This document shows, one piece after another, positions 16,260 through 24,634 of a stretch of DNA of 64,000 bases. The translations under genes were made by a program, and so were the position numbers. This DNA comes from Parachryseolinea silvisoli (GTDB lineage Bacteria > Bacteroidota > Bacteroidia > Cytophagales > Cyclobacteriaceae). How positions within the stretch are numbered: the first letter of the stretch is position 1; every line of letters begins with the position of its first letter. The stretch covers positions 1,364,001 through 1,428,000 of the forward strand of contig NZ_JAIOAO010000003.1 of NCBI RefSeq assembly GCF_021190955.1, in the 5' to 3' direction. Under the pieces are notes generated by a model. It saw only the letters and a list, made by a program, of their open reading frames with translations, ran no database searches and was not told where the DNA came from.

Positions 16260-17621
16260 TTAATATGCTAAAGGCTTGCCCTGATAGAAGTCGAGCACTT
16301 TCTTCTTAAAGATAAAATCGTATTTAGCGCGTACCAGGTCGGACTTGGCCTGGAAGAGATCGTTCTCTGCAACCTGGTACTCTACGTAGTTGGTCGCCCC
16401 GGCTTCGAAGCGTTGTTTGGTCATGCGGAAAGCTTCGTCGCGCGCCTGCACCTGGCGCAGGGAAGAGTTGTAGGTCTTCGAGGCGGCCACGGCGTCGTTA
16501 TACGCTGTCTCGACGCTTTGGCGAAGAGTGTTGGAGGTTTCTTTCGCATCGACCTCGGCCAGCTTTCGTGTGACTTTGGCACGCTGTAAGGCCACGCGTG
16601 ACTGCAAGCCGTTCAGGATCGGAACGGTGAGCGTAAACCCCAGGGAGTGACCACGGTTATTCTTCAACTGATCAACGTACCCCAACCCCGTCAGTGTTTC
16701 GAACTCGCTGTTGTATACGGTACTGTATGATCCCCCCAGGGAGAGGCGCGGCATTAAACCACCCCGCGCTGCCTTTACGCCGAAGTACGAACTCTCTACT
16801 TTCAGGTCGGCACTTTTTATCTCCGGCATGACCAAGCGGGCCACATCGTAGATTTGATCGCGCGACTGCTCCAGGACCAGGTCTTCGACGTCGATCTGCG
16901 GCACTTCTATATCCAGCGTCGACCCGGCCGGCAGTTGCAACGCTTGCTTCAGGCGCAGCAGGGAGAGGTTAAGATTGTTCTCGCGGGTGATGAGGTTCAC
17001 CTCATTGGTGGCCACCTGCGCGTCGAGGTTCAGCTCGTTTGACCGGGGCAGTGCCCCTGCCGCTACTTGCTTTTTGGTACGTTCGTATTGCTGTTGGCTG
17101 GAAGCCAGTTGCGACTTGGCATTCTCCAACTGCTCTTTGTCGAACACTACCGTTATATAAAGTGATGCGACATTCAGGACCACATCGTTCTTTGCCTTTT
17201 GCAGGTCGTAGTTGGCAGCTTCATAACTCCGGGAATATTGCTTCACCTGGTTCTGAAGGCGAAGACCGTTAAAGAGCGGAACGCTGGCACTCACACCTGG
17301 CGACAGCGTACGCTGTTCGCTGGTAGTAACTTCGTTGTCTGCCTGGTTGATGTTGCGGCCCCACCCAAAATTATACGTCGCCGACCCATTGATCTGCGGA
17401 AGCATGCCCCCCCAGGTCTGGTTATAGTCCAGCTTGCTATTCTCGACCGTGTAGCCGCTGCGCTCCACCTGCAGGCTGTTGGCCAGGGCGTAGTCTATAC
17501 ATTGTTTCAACGTCCAGGCAGTGCCGGGTTGTACCGTGTCAGCCGCCGGCTGTGTCTGCTGTGCTTGCAGCAGGAATGGCGCACATAAAAGGAAAAAAGT
17601 CCAGCGTAGTGTTCTCATCAT
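16260..17621 (-). CDS. TolC family outer-membrane channel
   Basis: 453 residues from the ATG at 17621. The signal peptide MMRTLRWTFFLLCAPFLLQA ends near AQQ. Two OEP repeats follow, with TolC-type landmarks WTLKQCIDYALANSLQVERS at the start of the first and long Gln/Ala-rich helices (QLENAKSQLASSQQQYERTK; VETAYNDAVAASKTYNSSLR). FEAGATNYVEYQVAENDLFQAK precedes the C-terminus, a sequence typical of Bacteroidota TolC proteins. It should form the trimeric barrel-tunnel through the outer membrane that docks on the adjacent adaptor. TTG at 17636 would overlap sdaAB, so the ATG four bases after that gene's stop is preferred. Confidence 0.92.
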   Translation of the reverse strand: MMRTLRWTFFLLCAPFLLQAQQTQPAADTVQPGTAWTLKQCIDYALANSLQVERSGYTVENSKLDYNQTWGGMLPQINGSATYNFGWGRNINQADNEVTTSEQRTLSPGVSASVPLFNGLRLQNQVKQYSRSYEAANYDLQKAKNDVVLNVASLYITVVFDKEQLENAKSQLASSQQQYERTKKQVAAGALPRSNELNLDAQVATNEVNLITRENNLNLSLLRLKQALQLPAGSTLDIEVPQIDVEDLVLEQSRDQIYDVARLVMPEIKSADLKVESSYFGVKAARGGLMPRLSLGGSYSTVYNSEFETLTGLGYVDQLKNNRGHSLGFTLTVPILNGLQSRVALQRAKVTRKLAEVDAKETSNTLRQSVETAYNDAVAASKTYNSSLRQVQARDEAFRMTKQRFEAGATNYVEYQVAENDLFQAKSDLVRAKYDFIFKKKVLDFYQGKPLAY

Positions 17622-17625
17622 TACT

Positions 17626-18303
17626 CTAACAATCAATATCGGGGATATAAATGACCTGTTTTACCCAGCTAAGACTCCGGAGGTACGCCAATGTTACAGG
17701 CTTGATGCCCGAATCCATTTCGATTACCAGGCACGCCACGTCGTTCCGGCCCTTGCGGGACACCGACATGGTGGCAATGTTACAATCGTCGTGTGCCACG
17801 ACGTCGGCAATAAAGGCGATGCTTCCTTTGACGTCGTCGGCCGTGATAATGACAGTGTGGGCGTTGGCACCAAAGTCGGCTTTAAAGCCGTTTACTTCGG
17901 CAATGTTGATCAGACCGCCGCCGCGGCTTTCTCCGACCACTTCCAGGGTCTCCTCCCCTTTCCGCAGCACCAGTTTGATGGTGTTGGGATGGAGCGTTGA
18001 GGCGTTGCCGACGGATTTAAAGCGGTATTCCAGGCCGGCCTCTTTGGCCAGGTCCAGTGCTTCTTTGATGCGTTTATCGTCGGTTTTGAAGTCCAGCAGG
18101 CCGGCGATGATGGCCCGGTCGCTGCCGTGGCCCTCGTAAGTGCGGGCGAACGAGTTGTAAAAGGTGATCTCGGCTTCCTCGGGGCGACTGCCCAACAGTC
18201 TGTAGGCTGTCCGGGCGATGCGCACAACACCGGCGGTGTGCGAGCTGGAGGGACCGATCATAACCGGCCCTATCATATCAAAAACACTGCTTTTTTCTGC
18301 CAT
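17626..18303 (-). CDS. sdaAB: L-serine ammonia-lyase, Fe-S type, beta subunit
   Basis: 225 residues. The N-terminal half is the serine dehydratase beta domain, marked by FDMIGPVMIGPSSSHTAGVV. The C-terminal half is an ACT domain (about 150-225, VIITADDVKGSIAFIADVVA onward) that senses amino acids. With the alpha subunit, which holds the 4Fe-4S cluster, it deaminates serine to pyruvate and ammonia in the cytoplasm. No alpha-subunit gene is in this window, so it must be elsewhere. The ATG at 18303 is preferred to TTG at 18321. It is the first gene of a transcript with tolC and hlyD, an unusual partnership. Confidence 0.9.
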   Translation of the reverse strand: MAEKSSVFDMIGPVMIGPSSSHTAGVVRIARTAYRLLGSRPEEAEITFYNSFARTYEGHGSDRAIIAGLLDFKTDDKRIKEALDLAKEAGLEYRFKSVGNASTLHPNTIKLVLRKGEETLEVVGESRGGGLINIAEVNGFKADFGANAHTVIITADDVKGSIAFIADVVAHDDCNIATMSVSRKGRNDVACLVIEMDSGIKPVTLAYLRSLSWVKQVIYIPDIDC

Positions 18304-18864
18304 ATGGGTTACAATACGCAATATGTCGCCAAAAAGATGGCGACGTTACAGATTTTTTAAGGAATTAATCGTGCGCAGTGCCCGAGACGGTTTTGGGGTA
18401 AGTAGTCCGGGTACTGCTGGGATGTCTCAGAGTTGAGTCTGAGTATAGCCTGTGTTTAGTCAGACATGAGTCAGTGCTTAGAGGACTGAGATAAGTCGGG
18501 GTTAGATCGATGTTAGCTCAATGTGATATTAGATACACTGCGCCCCTCCGGGGCGAGATGGTTCAGGCACCCCGATAATATCGGGACAAACGCAAGTTCC
18601 GTACCTCCGCTAACCCTTAGTCCTGCTGGCAAGCAGGACTAAAACCTTGCGCCAGCGGTGGCTTCAGCGTAGCCGGGTCAGAGCTCGTCGGGCTTTCCCA
18701 GGGATAAAGTACGGTGGCAGCGAGAATATCGCAGGAATAGACCAGCGATAAAGCATCGATAAAGCAATGCTGCCTATAGTGGCTTATCTGTGCTTTAAGT
18801 TTGCTTCATCTATGCGACATCTATGCTTTATCCCTGCCTTTGCCTTGGCGCTGCCTGCCTCGAT
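18304..18864. other. Gene-free region rich in hairpins
   Basis: 561 bases without a credible gene. The left third contains imperfect repeats of short words such as gtcagac, gagtcag and gactgag. The middle contains a run of near-perfect palindromes (separate entry). The right part has repeated gataaagc words at 18746-18764 and an inverted pair gggataaag / ctttatccc (18701-18709 and 18826-18834). No tRNA-like cloverleaf or known riboswitch was recognised. Confidence 0.6.
18541..18665. repeat. Cluster of short palindromes (REP-like)
   Basis: Several back-to-back inverted repeats occur within 125 bases. They are cgcccc-tcc-ggggcg (18541-18555), cccgata-a-tatcggg (18571-18585) and tagtcctgct-ggca-agcaggacta (18618-18641, perfect 10-bp arms). 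A short gcca-gcgg-tggc arm follows near 18651-18662. None has a T run, so they do not read as terminators. They resemble an intergenic repetitive extragenic palindrome element or a structured RNA. Copy number elsewhere in the genome cannot be judged here. Confidence 0.55.
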
Positions 18865-19302
18865 CTAGTGCTCGTGATCATGGCCGTGGCCGCCGTACCA
18901 CATTTCCTGGATGTGGTGGAATTCGTCGTGGAGCTTGTTGAGGGATTCGCCGGTGGCTTTGTCGTCGCCGCTTTTGGCGGTGGCGGCAAAGGCGGCGGCA
19001 TCGGTTGACAATTGAGCCAGGGCGGCTTTAACTTCGTCGTTATTTACTTTTTCGGGGAGCGGAGTGCTTTTCCATTGCTCGGCGCTGCTGGCCAACGCGT
19101 CGGCTTTTTCTTTGGCCGGGGCCAGGTTGGCGGAGTCCTTATAGGGGTGAAACGCTTCCGCCATCAGCATGTGGAAGTCGTCCATTTCTTTCCATTCGTC
19201 GGCGGCGGTGTCGTGCTCGTGTGTTTCTTGTTTTTTGCCGGAACACGCCAGCGCTACGGCGGCGATCACACACATCATGCAGAAAAGGTTAAGCTGTTTC
19301 AT
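18865..19302 (-). CDS. Small His-rich lipoprotein, unknown function
   Basis: 145 residues. The signal MKQLNLFCMMCVIAAVALAC has a lipobox at Cys20, so it is exported and lipidated. The mature part starts with SGKKQETHEHD and is followed by a mostly helical region (WKEMDDFHMLMAEAFHPYKD and LAPAKEKADALASSAEQW). It ends FHHIQEMWYGGHGHDHEH. The many His/Met residues, including HDEFHHIQEMW and the terminal HGHDHEH, suggest metal binding in the periplasm (inference). No family is recognised with confidence. It lies 11 bases downstream of the large ABC transporter gene on the same strand, so both may share a transcript. Confidence 0.75.
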   Translation of the reverse strand: MKQLNLFCMMCVIAAVALACSGKKQETHEHDTAADEWKEMDDFHMLMAEAFHPYKDSANLAPAKEKADALASSAEQWKSTPLPEKVNNDEVKAALAQLSTDAAAFAATAKSGDDKATGESLNKLHDEFHHIQEMWYGGHGHDHEH

Positions 19303-19313
19303 AGGGGGCGTGG

Positions 19314-22300
19314 TTATTTGTCTCTTCGTTTATACTTACGGTTTCCTTCCAACACCTTGATGATCCCTTTCAAGGCATCGAAATACAAGGTCAAAAATAA
19401 CACAAGTGTCATACTCCAGATCACGCCGAGGTTAAAATATAACGTGTCAAACTCTGCTCCCAGGAGGTGCTTGGTGGGTTGGTATAAATTTGCGGAGAAG
19501 TCCAGCGGGTTGCTGGGTTGGTGATCGTCCTGGTAGATGGGATAGATCTTTTGCACCAGCTTTCCACCGTACTCTACAATCCGGTCGGGTGAGCCGGTAT
19601 TTTTAACGGCGTCGGTTACCGCCTTGTTTACGTACCGGGCTTTGCTGGCCTCATACTCCTGGGATTTAGCGGGTGTGTTTGTATGGCTGGCAATCAACGC
19701 TTCTTTCTCTTTCGTTGCGCGGTCCATCTTGCGGGCATAATACTTCTTCAGCGAATTCAAAAAACGCGAAGTTTTAAGGTAGACCGTCGAGTCGAATTTG
19801 CCGATGGCCAGGCGGTCGACTTCGGGCAGCCGCGCGTCGCCCACAAACTTCAACTCGTTTTTGATTTCGGTTTGCAGCAGGTTGAGCGACGCTTCTACGT
19901 CGTCGTTGCGTTTTACGCGCCAGCTATTGGGGTGATTCAGGCAGTAGGCTAACCGCGATTCCAGTTGTGGTATATAGTATACCCGTTTGTAGTCCGATTC
20001 GGCGGTCACTTTGTCGAGGTCGTAGAACTCGCGCTCGAAGGGGTTATCTTTGAACTGGGTCACCATGTACGCCTCAAAGGCCCAGCGCGAGGCCATGGTC
20101 TCGCCCATGAAGGGCACGCCTACGGGCTTGCCTACCCGGGGATTGAATTTATCAAAGCTGATTACCACACCGCTCAGCAACAATTGCGGTATGACCAGTA
20201 CCGGGATCAGGATATAGATCGTTACCGCGGAGTTAAACGATGCTGAAATATTGAGCCCGAGCATGTTGGCAAAACATGAGCAGCTGAACAGGATTACCCA
20301 GTAGCGAACTTCCGTGAGCGGTATTTCCAGGATCAAATTACCGATCAGGGTGAAGAGCAGGGTTTGGATCGCGGAAGAGGCAAACATGACGGCCACCTTC
20401 GACACGAGGTAGCTGCTGCGGCTCAAGTGTAAAAATTGCTCGCGTTTCAGTATAATCCGGTCGCGAAAGATTTCCTCTGCGCTCATGGTCAGGCCGAGGA
20501 ACAACGCCACGACCACACTCATAAAGAAGTATACGGGCACGTTGTAGTTGTTGTAGAAGCTATAGTCCGCCTCACCGTCGAGTACGTTGTGGTACTTGAC
20601 CATAAACGCGATAAAGAATGCCAGCACGGGCGCCTCCAGCACGTTGATGAGCATGTACTGGCGGTTGGCCAGCTTCGACAGGACATCGCGGGTAATAAAT
20701 ACTTTCCATTGTTTGAACCAATGGGGTATTTCCTGTACCACCGGCAGCTCGTTGCGTAAATGTTCGAGCCGCGGGATTTTGATCTTTTGCTTAAAGTATT
20801 GGTACCATTGCCCCGGCGATACTTTGCGGGTATTGGTCAGGCGGCCATATTCGTTTACGACCTTGGTCTCGATGATGCTGAAGATCTGTTCGGGGTTGAT
20901 ATTACCGCATTCCGGGCAGGCCCCCTGCATTTTGTTGGCGGCATTGATGATATCACGGAAATAGATGACGGCTTCCACGGGGTTGCCATAGTATATCTGG
21001 AAGCCCCCGACGTCCATGATGATGAGCGTATCAAACATCTTGAAGATGTCGGACGAGGGTTGGTGGATAACCACAAATACCATCTTGCCCCGCAACGACA
21101 ATTCCTTGAGCAAGTCCATGATGTTTTCGGAATCGCGCGACGAAAGGCCCGATGTAGGTTCATCGACAAACAGGATGGTCGGTTCGCGCAGCAGCTCCAA
21201 CGCAATGTTCAGCCGTTTGCGTTGGCCTCCGCTGATGGTCTTGTTCAACGGTGAGCCTACCTTTAGGTCACGAATCTCGGTCAGGCCCAGGTTGATCAGC
21301 GTACGCATGACGAGGTCGATGATCTGTTTATCGGCGTAGTGATTGAAGCACAGCTTGGCGGCGTAATACAGATTTTGAAATACCGTCAGCTCGTCTATCA
21401 GCAGGTCATCCTGGGGTACATAGCCAATGATGCCGTTTACCTGGTCGGAATTTTCGTGTATGTCGATCCCGTTGACGAGTACGCGACCGCTGGATGGTTT
21501 TTCAGAGCCGTTCAGTACGTTGAGGAGCGTAGACTTGCCCGAGCCACTGGCGCCCATGATGCCGATGAGCTTGCCGCCCTGTTCGGCCAGGTTGAGGTTT
21601 TGGATGCCGGCACGACCACTCTTAAAGTGGTAAAAGATGTGGTCGGCCGTGAATGTTATACCGGTACGACTATCCCCGGTCAAAAATTTACCGATGATGT
21701 CGCTATAATAAATGGGCCCTACCTTGTCACCGCGAATCGTACTGCCTGTCGGAAAGACGTCTATCTTCCGGCTTTTCAGCAAAATACTATTGAGGTACAG
21801 CGTGGTGATGCCGAGGTATTTGATGAAATACGTTTCCGCATCGGGCAGCCGAAGAATGGCGATGAGGCCAGTCAGGTCTTTCTCGATAATGCGGGGGCCG
21901 TCGTAGTGGCCGGAGCCTTCATCGATGACCAGTACCTGTTTGGACGACAGCTCGTCTATGTCCTGACCAATGATAAATTGCTGCAGGGCGTGGACATCGC
22001 CCTGGGGTATTCTGAGGGCCTGGCCGATGTAGAAGATCAGGTTCTCCTGACGGTCGGAGATCGAGGTACGGTCGATGTAGACTAACTCGATGATCTTGAC
22101 CACCATGACAAGCTTTTGCTGCATGGTGAGGGCCTGGTTCACCTGTTTGATGATGTGCATGATCTTGGACCAGTCGTCCACAAACTGCTGGGTATCGGCA
22201 TCGAGGTTATCGAGCTCCTGGCGGGCATTGATCTGGTTTGCCTGGCAGAATTCATCAAAGAGCTTAAGATAGTAGTTGGTGGCCTCCCGGTTGAGGTGAA

Positions 22301-22403
22301 GGCCCAGGAACTCCTTTATCTTGTTCCGCTCGTCTTCCGTAATGCGCTCGCGTACAACAATGGCAAAAAGTTGAATAATCGCCTTGAGTAATTCTTCACT
22401 CAT
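19314..22403 (-). CDS. ABCG-like ABC transporter, fused ATPase-permease
   Basis: 1029 residues. About 1-130 is an all-helical acidic domain resembling TerB-like modules, and 130-270 is a region of unknown fold. The nucleotide-binding domain follows, with Walker A GASGSGKST (near 283), signature ISGGQRKRLNIAL (near 392) and Walker B ILFVDEPTSGL (near 410). The order ATPase then permease is that of the ABCG/White group. A GACPECGNINPEQIF motif sits at about 490. Five membrane segments lie at roughly 588-750. A soluble loop of some 230 residues follows, then a final membrane segment at about 989-1008. The substrate is unknown; ABCG relatives move lipids or hydrophobic compounds. The ATG at 22403 is unambiguous. 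Confidence 0.87.
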   Translation of the reverse strand: MSEELLKAIIQLFAIVVRERITEDERNKIKEFLGLHLNREATNYYLKLFDEFCQANQINARQELDNLDADTQQFVDDWSKIMHIIKQVNQALTMQQKLVMVVKIIELVYIDRTSISDRQENLIFYIGQALRIPQGDVHALQQFIIGQDIDELSSKQVLVIDEGSGHYDGPRIIEKDLTGLIAILRLPDAETYFIKYLGITTLYLNSILLKSRKIDVFPTGSTIRGDKVGPIYYSDIIGKFLTGDSRTGITFTADHIFYHFKSGRAGIQNLNLAEQGGKLIGIMGASGSGKSTLLNVLNGSEKPSSGRVLVNGIDIHENSDQVNGIIGYVPQDDLLIDELTVFQNLYYAAKLCFNHYADKQIIDLVMRTLINLGLTEIRDLKVGSPLNKTISGGQRKRLNIALELLREPTILFVDEPTSGLSSRDSENIMDLLKELSLRGKMVFVVIHQPSSDIFKMFDTLIIMDVGGFQIYYGNPVEAVIYFRDIINAANKMQGACPECGNINPEQIFSIIETKVVNEYGRLTNTRKVSPGQWYQYFKQKIKIPRLEHLRNELPVVQEIPHWFKQWKVFITRDVLSKLANRQYMLINVLEAPVLAFFIAFMVKYHNVLDGEADYSFYNNYNVPVYFFMSVVVALFLGLTMSAEEIFRDRIILKREQFLHLSRSSYLVSKVAVMFASSAIQTLLFTLIGNLILEIPLTEVRYWVILFSCSCFANMLGLNISASFNSAVTIYILIPVLVIPQLLLSGVVISFDKFNPRVGKPVGVPFMGETMASRWAFEAYMVTQFKDNPFEREFYDLDKVTAESDYKRVYYIPQLESRLAYCLNHPNSWRVKRNDDVEASLNLLQTEIKNELKFVGDARLPEVDRLAIGKFDSTVYLKTSRFLNSLKKYYARKMDRATKEKEALIASHTNTPAKSQEYEASKARYVNKAVTDAVKNTGSPDRIVEYGGKLVQKIYPIYQDDHQPSNPLDFSANLYQPTKHLLGAEFDTLYFNLGVIWSMTLVLFLTLYFDALKGIIKVLEGNRKYKRRDK

Positions 22404-22469
22404 AGAAAAAGTCTAGGTCGTCCAAAATAGCAATTAAAATGTAAAAGCATGCAGTTTGGAGGGCTTGCA

Positions 22470-22498
22470 AAAACAAAAAGAGCGGAAATTCCGCTCTT
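22470..22498 (-). terminator. Intrinsic terminator of S41 protease gene
   Basis: Perfect 10-bp arms aagagcggaa and ttccgctctt around one base (22478-22498), with a T-rich tail on the minus strand. It lies 24 bases after the stop of the S41 gene and before the ABC transporter start. Confidence 0.85.
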
Positions 22499-22522
22499 CT
22501 GGTTTTATCGGGATGTTCGGGC

Positions 22523-24562
22523 TTAGCCGATCTTGGTGGTGATCAGGTCGCTCAGTACAAACAGGCCTTCGCGCAGGTACTCGTCGTCCAGGTCGTCGAG
22601 GGTCTTCGGCTCCGGTATTTCCTTAGACGGAATGTGTCCTTGCAACTTGGTGTTTGAAGCTTTTTTCTGTTCAGCATCGTCCATCTCTTTTTTCCGCACG
22701 ACCTCGTTCAAGGACACGCGGGTGTCTCGGTAGCTCTTTCGGATCTCATTGGTCTCTATTACAAACTGGCTCAACGACTTATCGGTTTTCAGACGTTCCT
22801 GGTAAGCTTTGTTGATGTTGCTCAGCACCTTCTCGTTGATCACGGGTGTCTTCTGGAAGAGTGTTCCGTTGATCTCGTCCCACGGCATGGCGCTGGGGCT
22901 GGCGCTTTCGCCAAATTGTTCAGGATCCAGCGGGGTCGGCAACAAGACGTCGGGTGTTACACCCTTGTTCTGGGTGCTGCTACCGGTTACGCGGTAGAAT
23001 TTTTGGAACGTCAGCTTCAACTCGCCTACCTGGTTAGCCGGGTCGTTGATGAAACGATTCAGGTCGATTACGGTTTGTACAGTGCCTTTTCCAAAGGTCG
23101 ACTCTCCCACTACTACGCCGCGGTGGTAATCCTGAATCGCACCGGCGAAGATCTCCGATGCCGAAGCACTGAAGCGGTTGGTCAGCACTACGAGCGGCCC
23201 GTTGTAACCGATGGCCGGGTTGTTATCCGTCATGACTTCGGTCTTGTTGACGGTGTTTCGCACCTGCACAACCGGACCATTTTTAATAAACAGGCCGGTC
23301 AGGTCGATCGCTTCTGTGAGCGAGCCACCACCGTTGTTGCGTAAGTCAAGCGCCAGACCACTGATGTTCTCGGCCTGTAGCTCTTTAATGAGACGCTGTA
23401 CATCGCGGGTTGTGCTGGTATAGTTGGGATCGCCTTTTTGATAGGCTTCAAAGTCCATGTAGAAGCTCGGCAGGGTGATGACGCCCAGGCTCATGTCTTT
23501 ACCATCCTTCTGGTAATGGATGATACTTTTTTTGGCCTGTTGGTCTTCCAGCTTGATCTTATCACGTACAATCTGGATTATTTTGGGCGCGCCATTCAAC
23601 CCGGTTTCCGCGGGTAATATCTGCAGACGTACCGTGGTGCCTTTGGGGCCTTTGATAAGTTTTACGACGTCATCAATGCGCCATCCGATCACGTCTACCA
23701 TTTCGCCGTCACCCTGGGCTACGCCGATGATGCGGTCGTTGTTGTGTACGAGCTTGCTCTTGTCAGCCGGGCCACCGGGAATAACCTCGGCAATCTTGGT
23801 ATAGTCGTTCTCGGTTTGCAGTTTGGCACCGATACCTTCCAGCGACAGACTCATCTGTTGTTTGAATAGGTCGGCGGCACGCGGCGAAAAATAGTTCGTG
23901 TGGGGATCGTATGACTCGGTGATGCTGTTCATGTACATACTGAACACGTCTTCCGAATTGAATTGAAGAATGGATTTGCTAAAGCGCTCGTAACGCTCAC
24001 GCAACATGCGCTCTATGTCTTCGGGGGTTTTGCCGGCCAGTTTCAGGCTGAGCGCCTGGCTTTTGACAATCTTACGCCACACTTCGTTGAGCTCTTGTTC
24101 ATCTCTGGCCCACGGCTCTTTGTCACGATCGGATTCATAATACTCGTCGGATGTGTACGTGAACTGCTGTTTGAGCAGTGTTTTGAAAATATAGTCCATA
24201 CGCGTGTTGAACCGCTTCCGGAACACGGCGTAGATATCGTACGCCAGGTCTACATTTTCGGCGCGGGTCAGATCGTCGATCTTATAACGAAAGGCTTCGA
24301 AGCTCTTCAGATCGGACTGTGTGAAGTACGTCTTATTATTGTCAAGGCTCTTAATAAACTCATCCAGGATGACCGAGGACATGGAATCGTTGAGCGACAG
24401 CTTACGATAGTGATTGTTGTCCAGGATGTAGGTGATTACCTTGGCTTCTTTTCCGTATACCGGTTTGGGCTTTAGGCGGGTTGTGTCCGCCACCGTCGCG
24501 GCCAGGGTCGTTGCAAACAAAGCCATGCTTGCCAATCCCGCAAAAATCATTTTCTTCATCAT
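22523..24562 (-). CDS. prc: Carboxy-terminal processing protease (S41, Prc-like)
   Basis: About 679 residues, the length of tail-specific protease Prc. An N-terminal signal peptide (KKMIFAGLASMALFATTLAA) exports it to the periplasm. Residues 40-230 are the helical N-terminal domain (KVITYILDNNHYRKLSLNDS). A PDZ domain follows at about 235-330, with LSLEGIGAKLQTENDY before it. The S41 core contains the catalytic serine in RFSASASEIFAGA (about 460-470) and the lysine in GESTFGKGTVQT (about 485). The C-terminal DUF3340-like part ends the protein. It would degrade or trim periplasmic proteins and regulate wall hydrolases. Starts at 24562 or 24559; a GGGAG ribosome site at 24566-24570 fits the latter better. 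Confidence 0.92.
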   Translation of the reverse strand: MMKKMIFAGLASMALFATTLAATVADTTRLKPKPVYGKEAKVITYILDNNHYRKLSLNDSMSSVILDEFIKSLDNNKTYFTQSDLKSFEAFRYKIDDLTRAENVDLAYDIYAVFRKRFNTRMDYIFKTLLKQQFTYTSDEYYESDRDKEPWARDEQELNEVWRKIVKSQALSLKLAGKTPEDIERMLRERYERFSKSILQFNSEDVFSMYMNSITESYDPHTNYFSPRAADLFKQQMSLSLEGIGAKLQTENDYTKIAEVIPGGPADKSKLVHNNDRIIGVAQGDGEMVDVIGWRIDDVVKLIKGPKGTTVRLQILPAETGLNGAPKIIQIVRDKIKLEDQQAKKSIIHYQKDGKDMSLGVITLPSFYMDFEAYQKGDPNYTSTTRDVQRLIKELQAENISGLALDLRNNGGGSLTEAIDLTGLFIKNGPVVQVRNTVNKTEVMTDNNPAIGYNGPLVVLTNRFSASASEIFAGAIQDYHRGVVVGESTFGKGTVQTVIDLNRFINDPANQVGELKLTFQKFYRVTGSSTQNKGVTPDVLLPTPLDPEQFGESASPSAMPWDEINGTLFQKTPVINEKVLSNINKAYQERLKTDKSLSQFVIETNEIRKSYRDTRVSLNEVVRKKEMDDAEQKKASNTKLQGHIPSKEIPEPKTLDDLDDEYLREGLFVLSDLITTKIG

Positions 24563-24634
24563 CACTCCCTAAATTTTTGGTAATACAAAGGGGCAAATCC
24601 CATGCCCCGATTTCTTTAACGTAAAAAGTCAGAT

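Noticed and set aside
18541-18834. Repeated hairpins and gataaagc words considered as a CRISPR array
   Set aside because: Repeats are unequal in sequence and spacing, spacers are absent, and no cas gene lies nearby.
18304-18864. Possible tRNA or riboswitch in the 561-base gap
   Set aside because: No cloverleaf with GTTCGAA-type T loop and no known aptamer core could be built from the hairpins.
21339-22085. 248-codon plus-strand frame opposite the ABC transporter ATPase region
   Set aside because: Lies wholly inside a gene with complete Walker and signature motifs; composition is that of a shadow frame.
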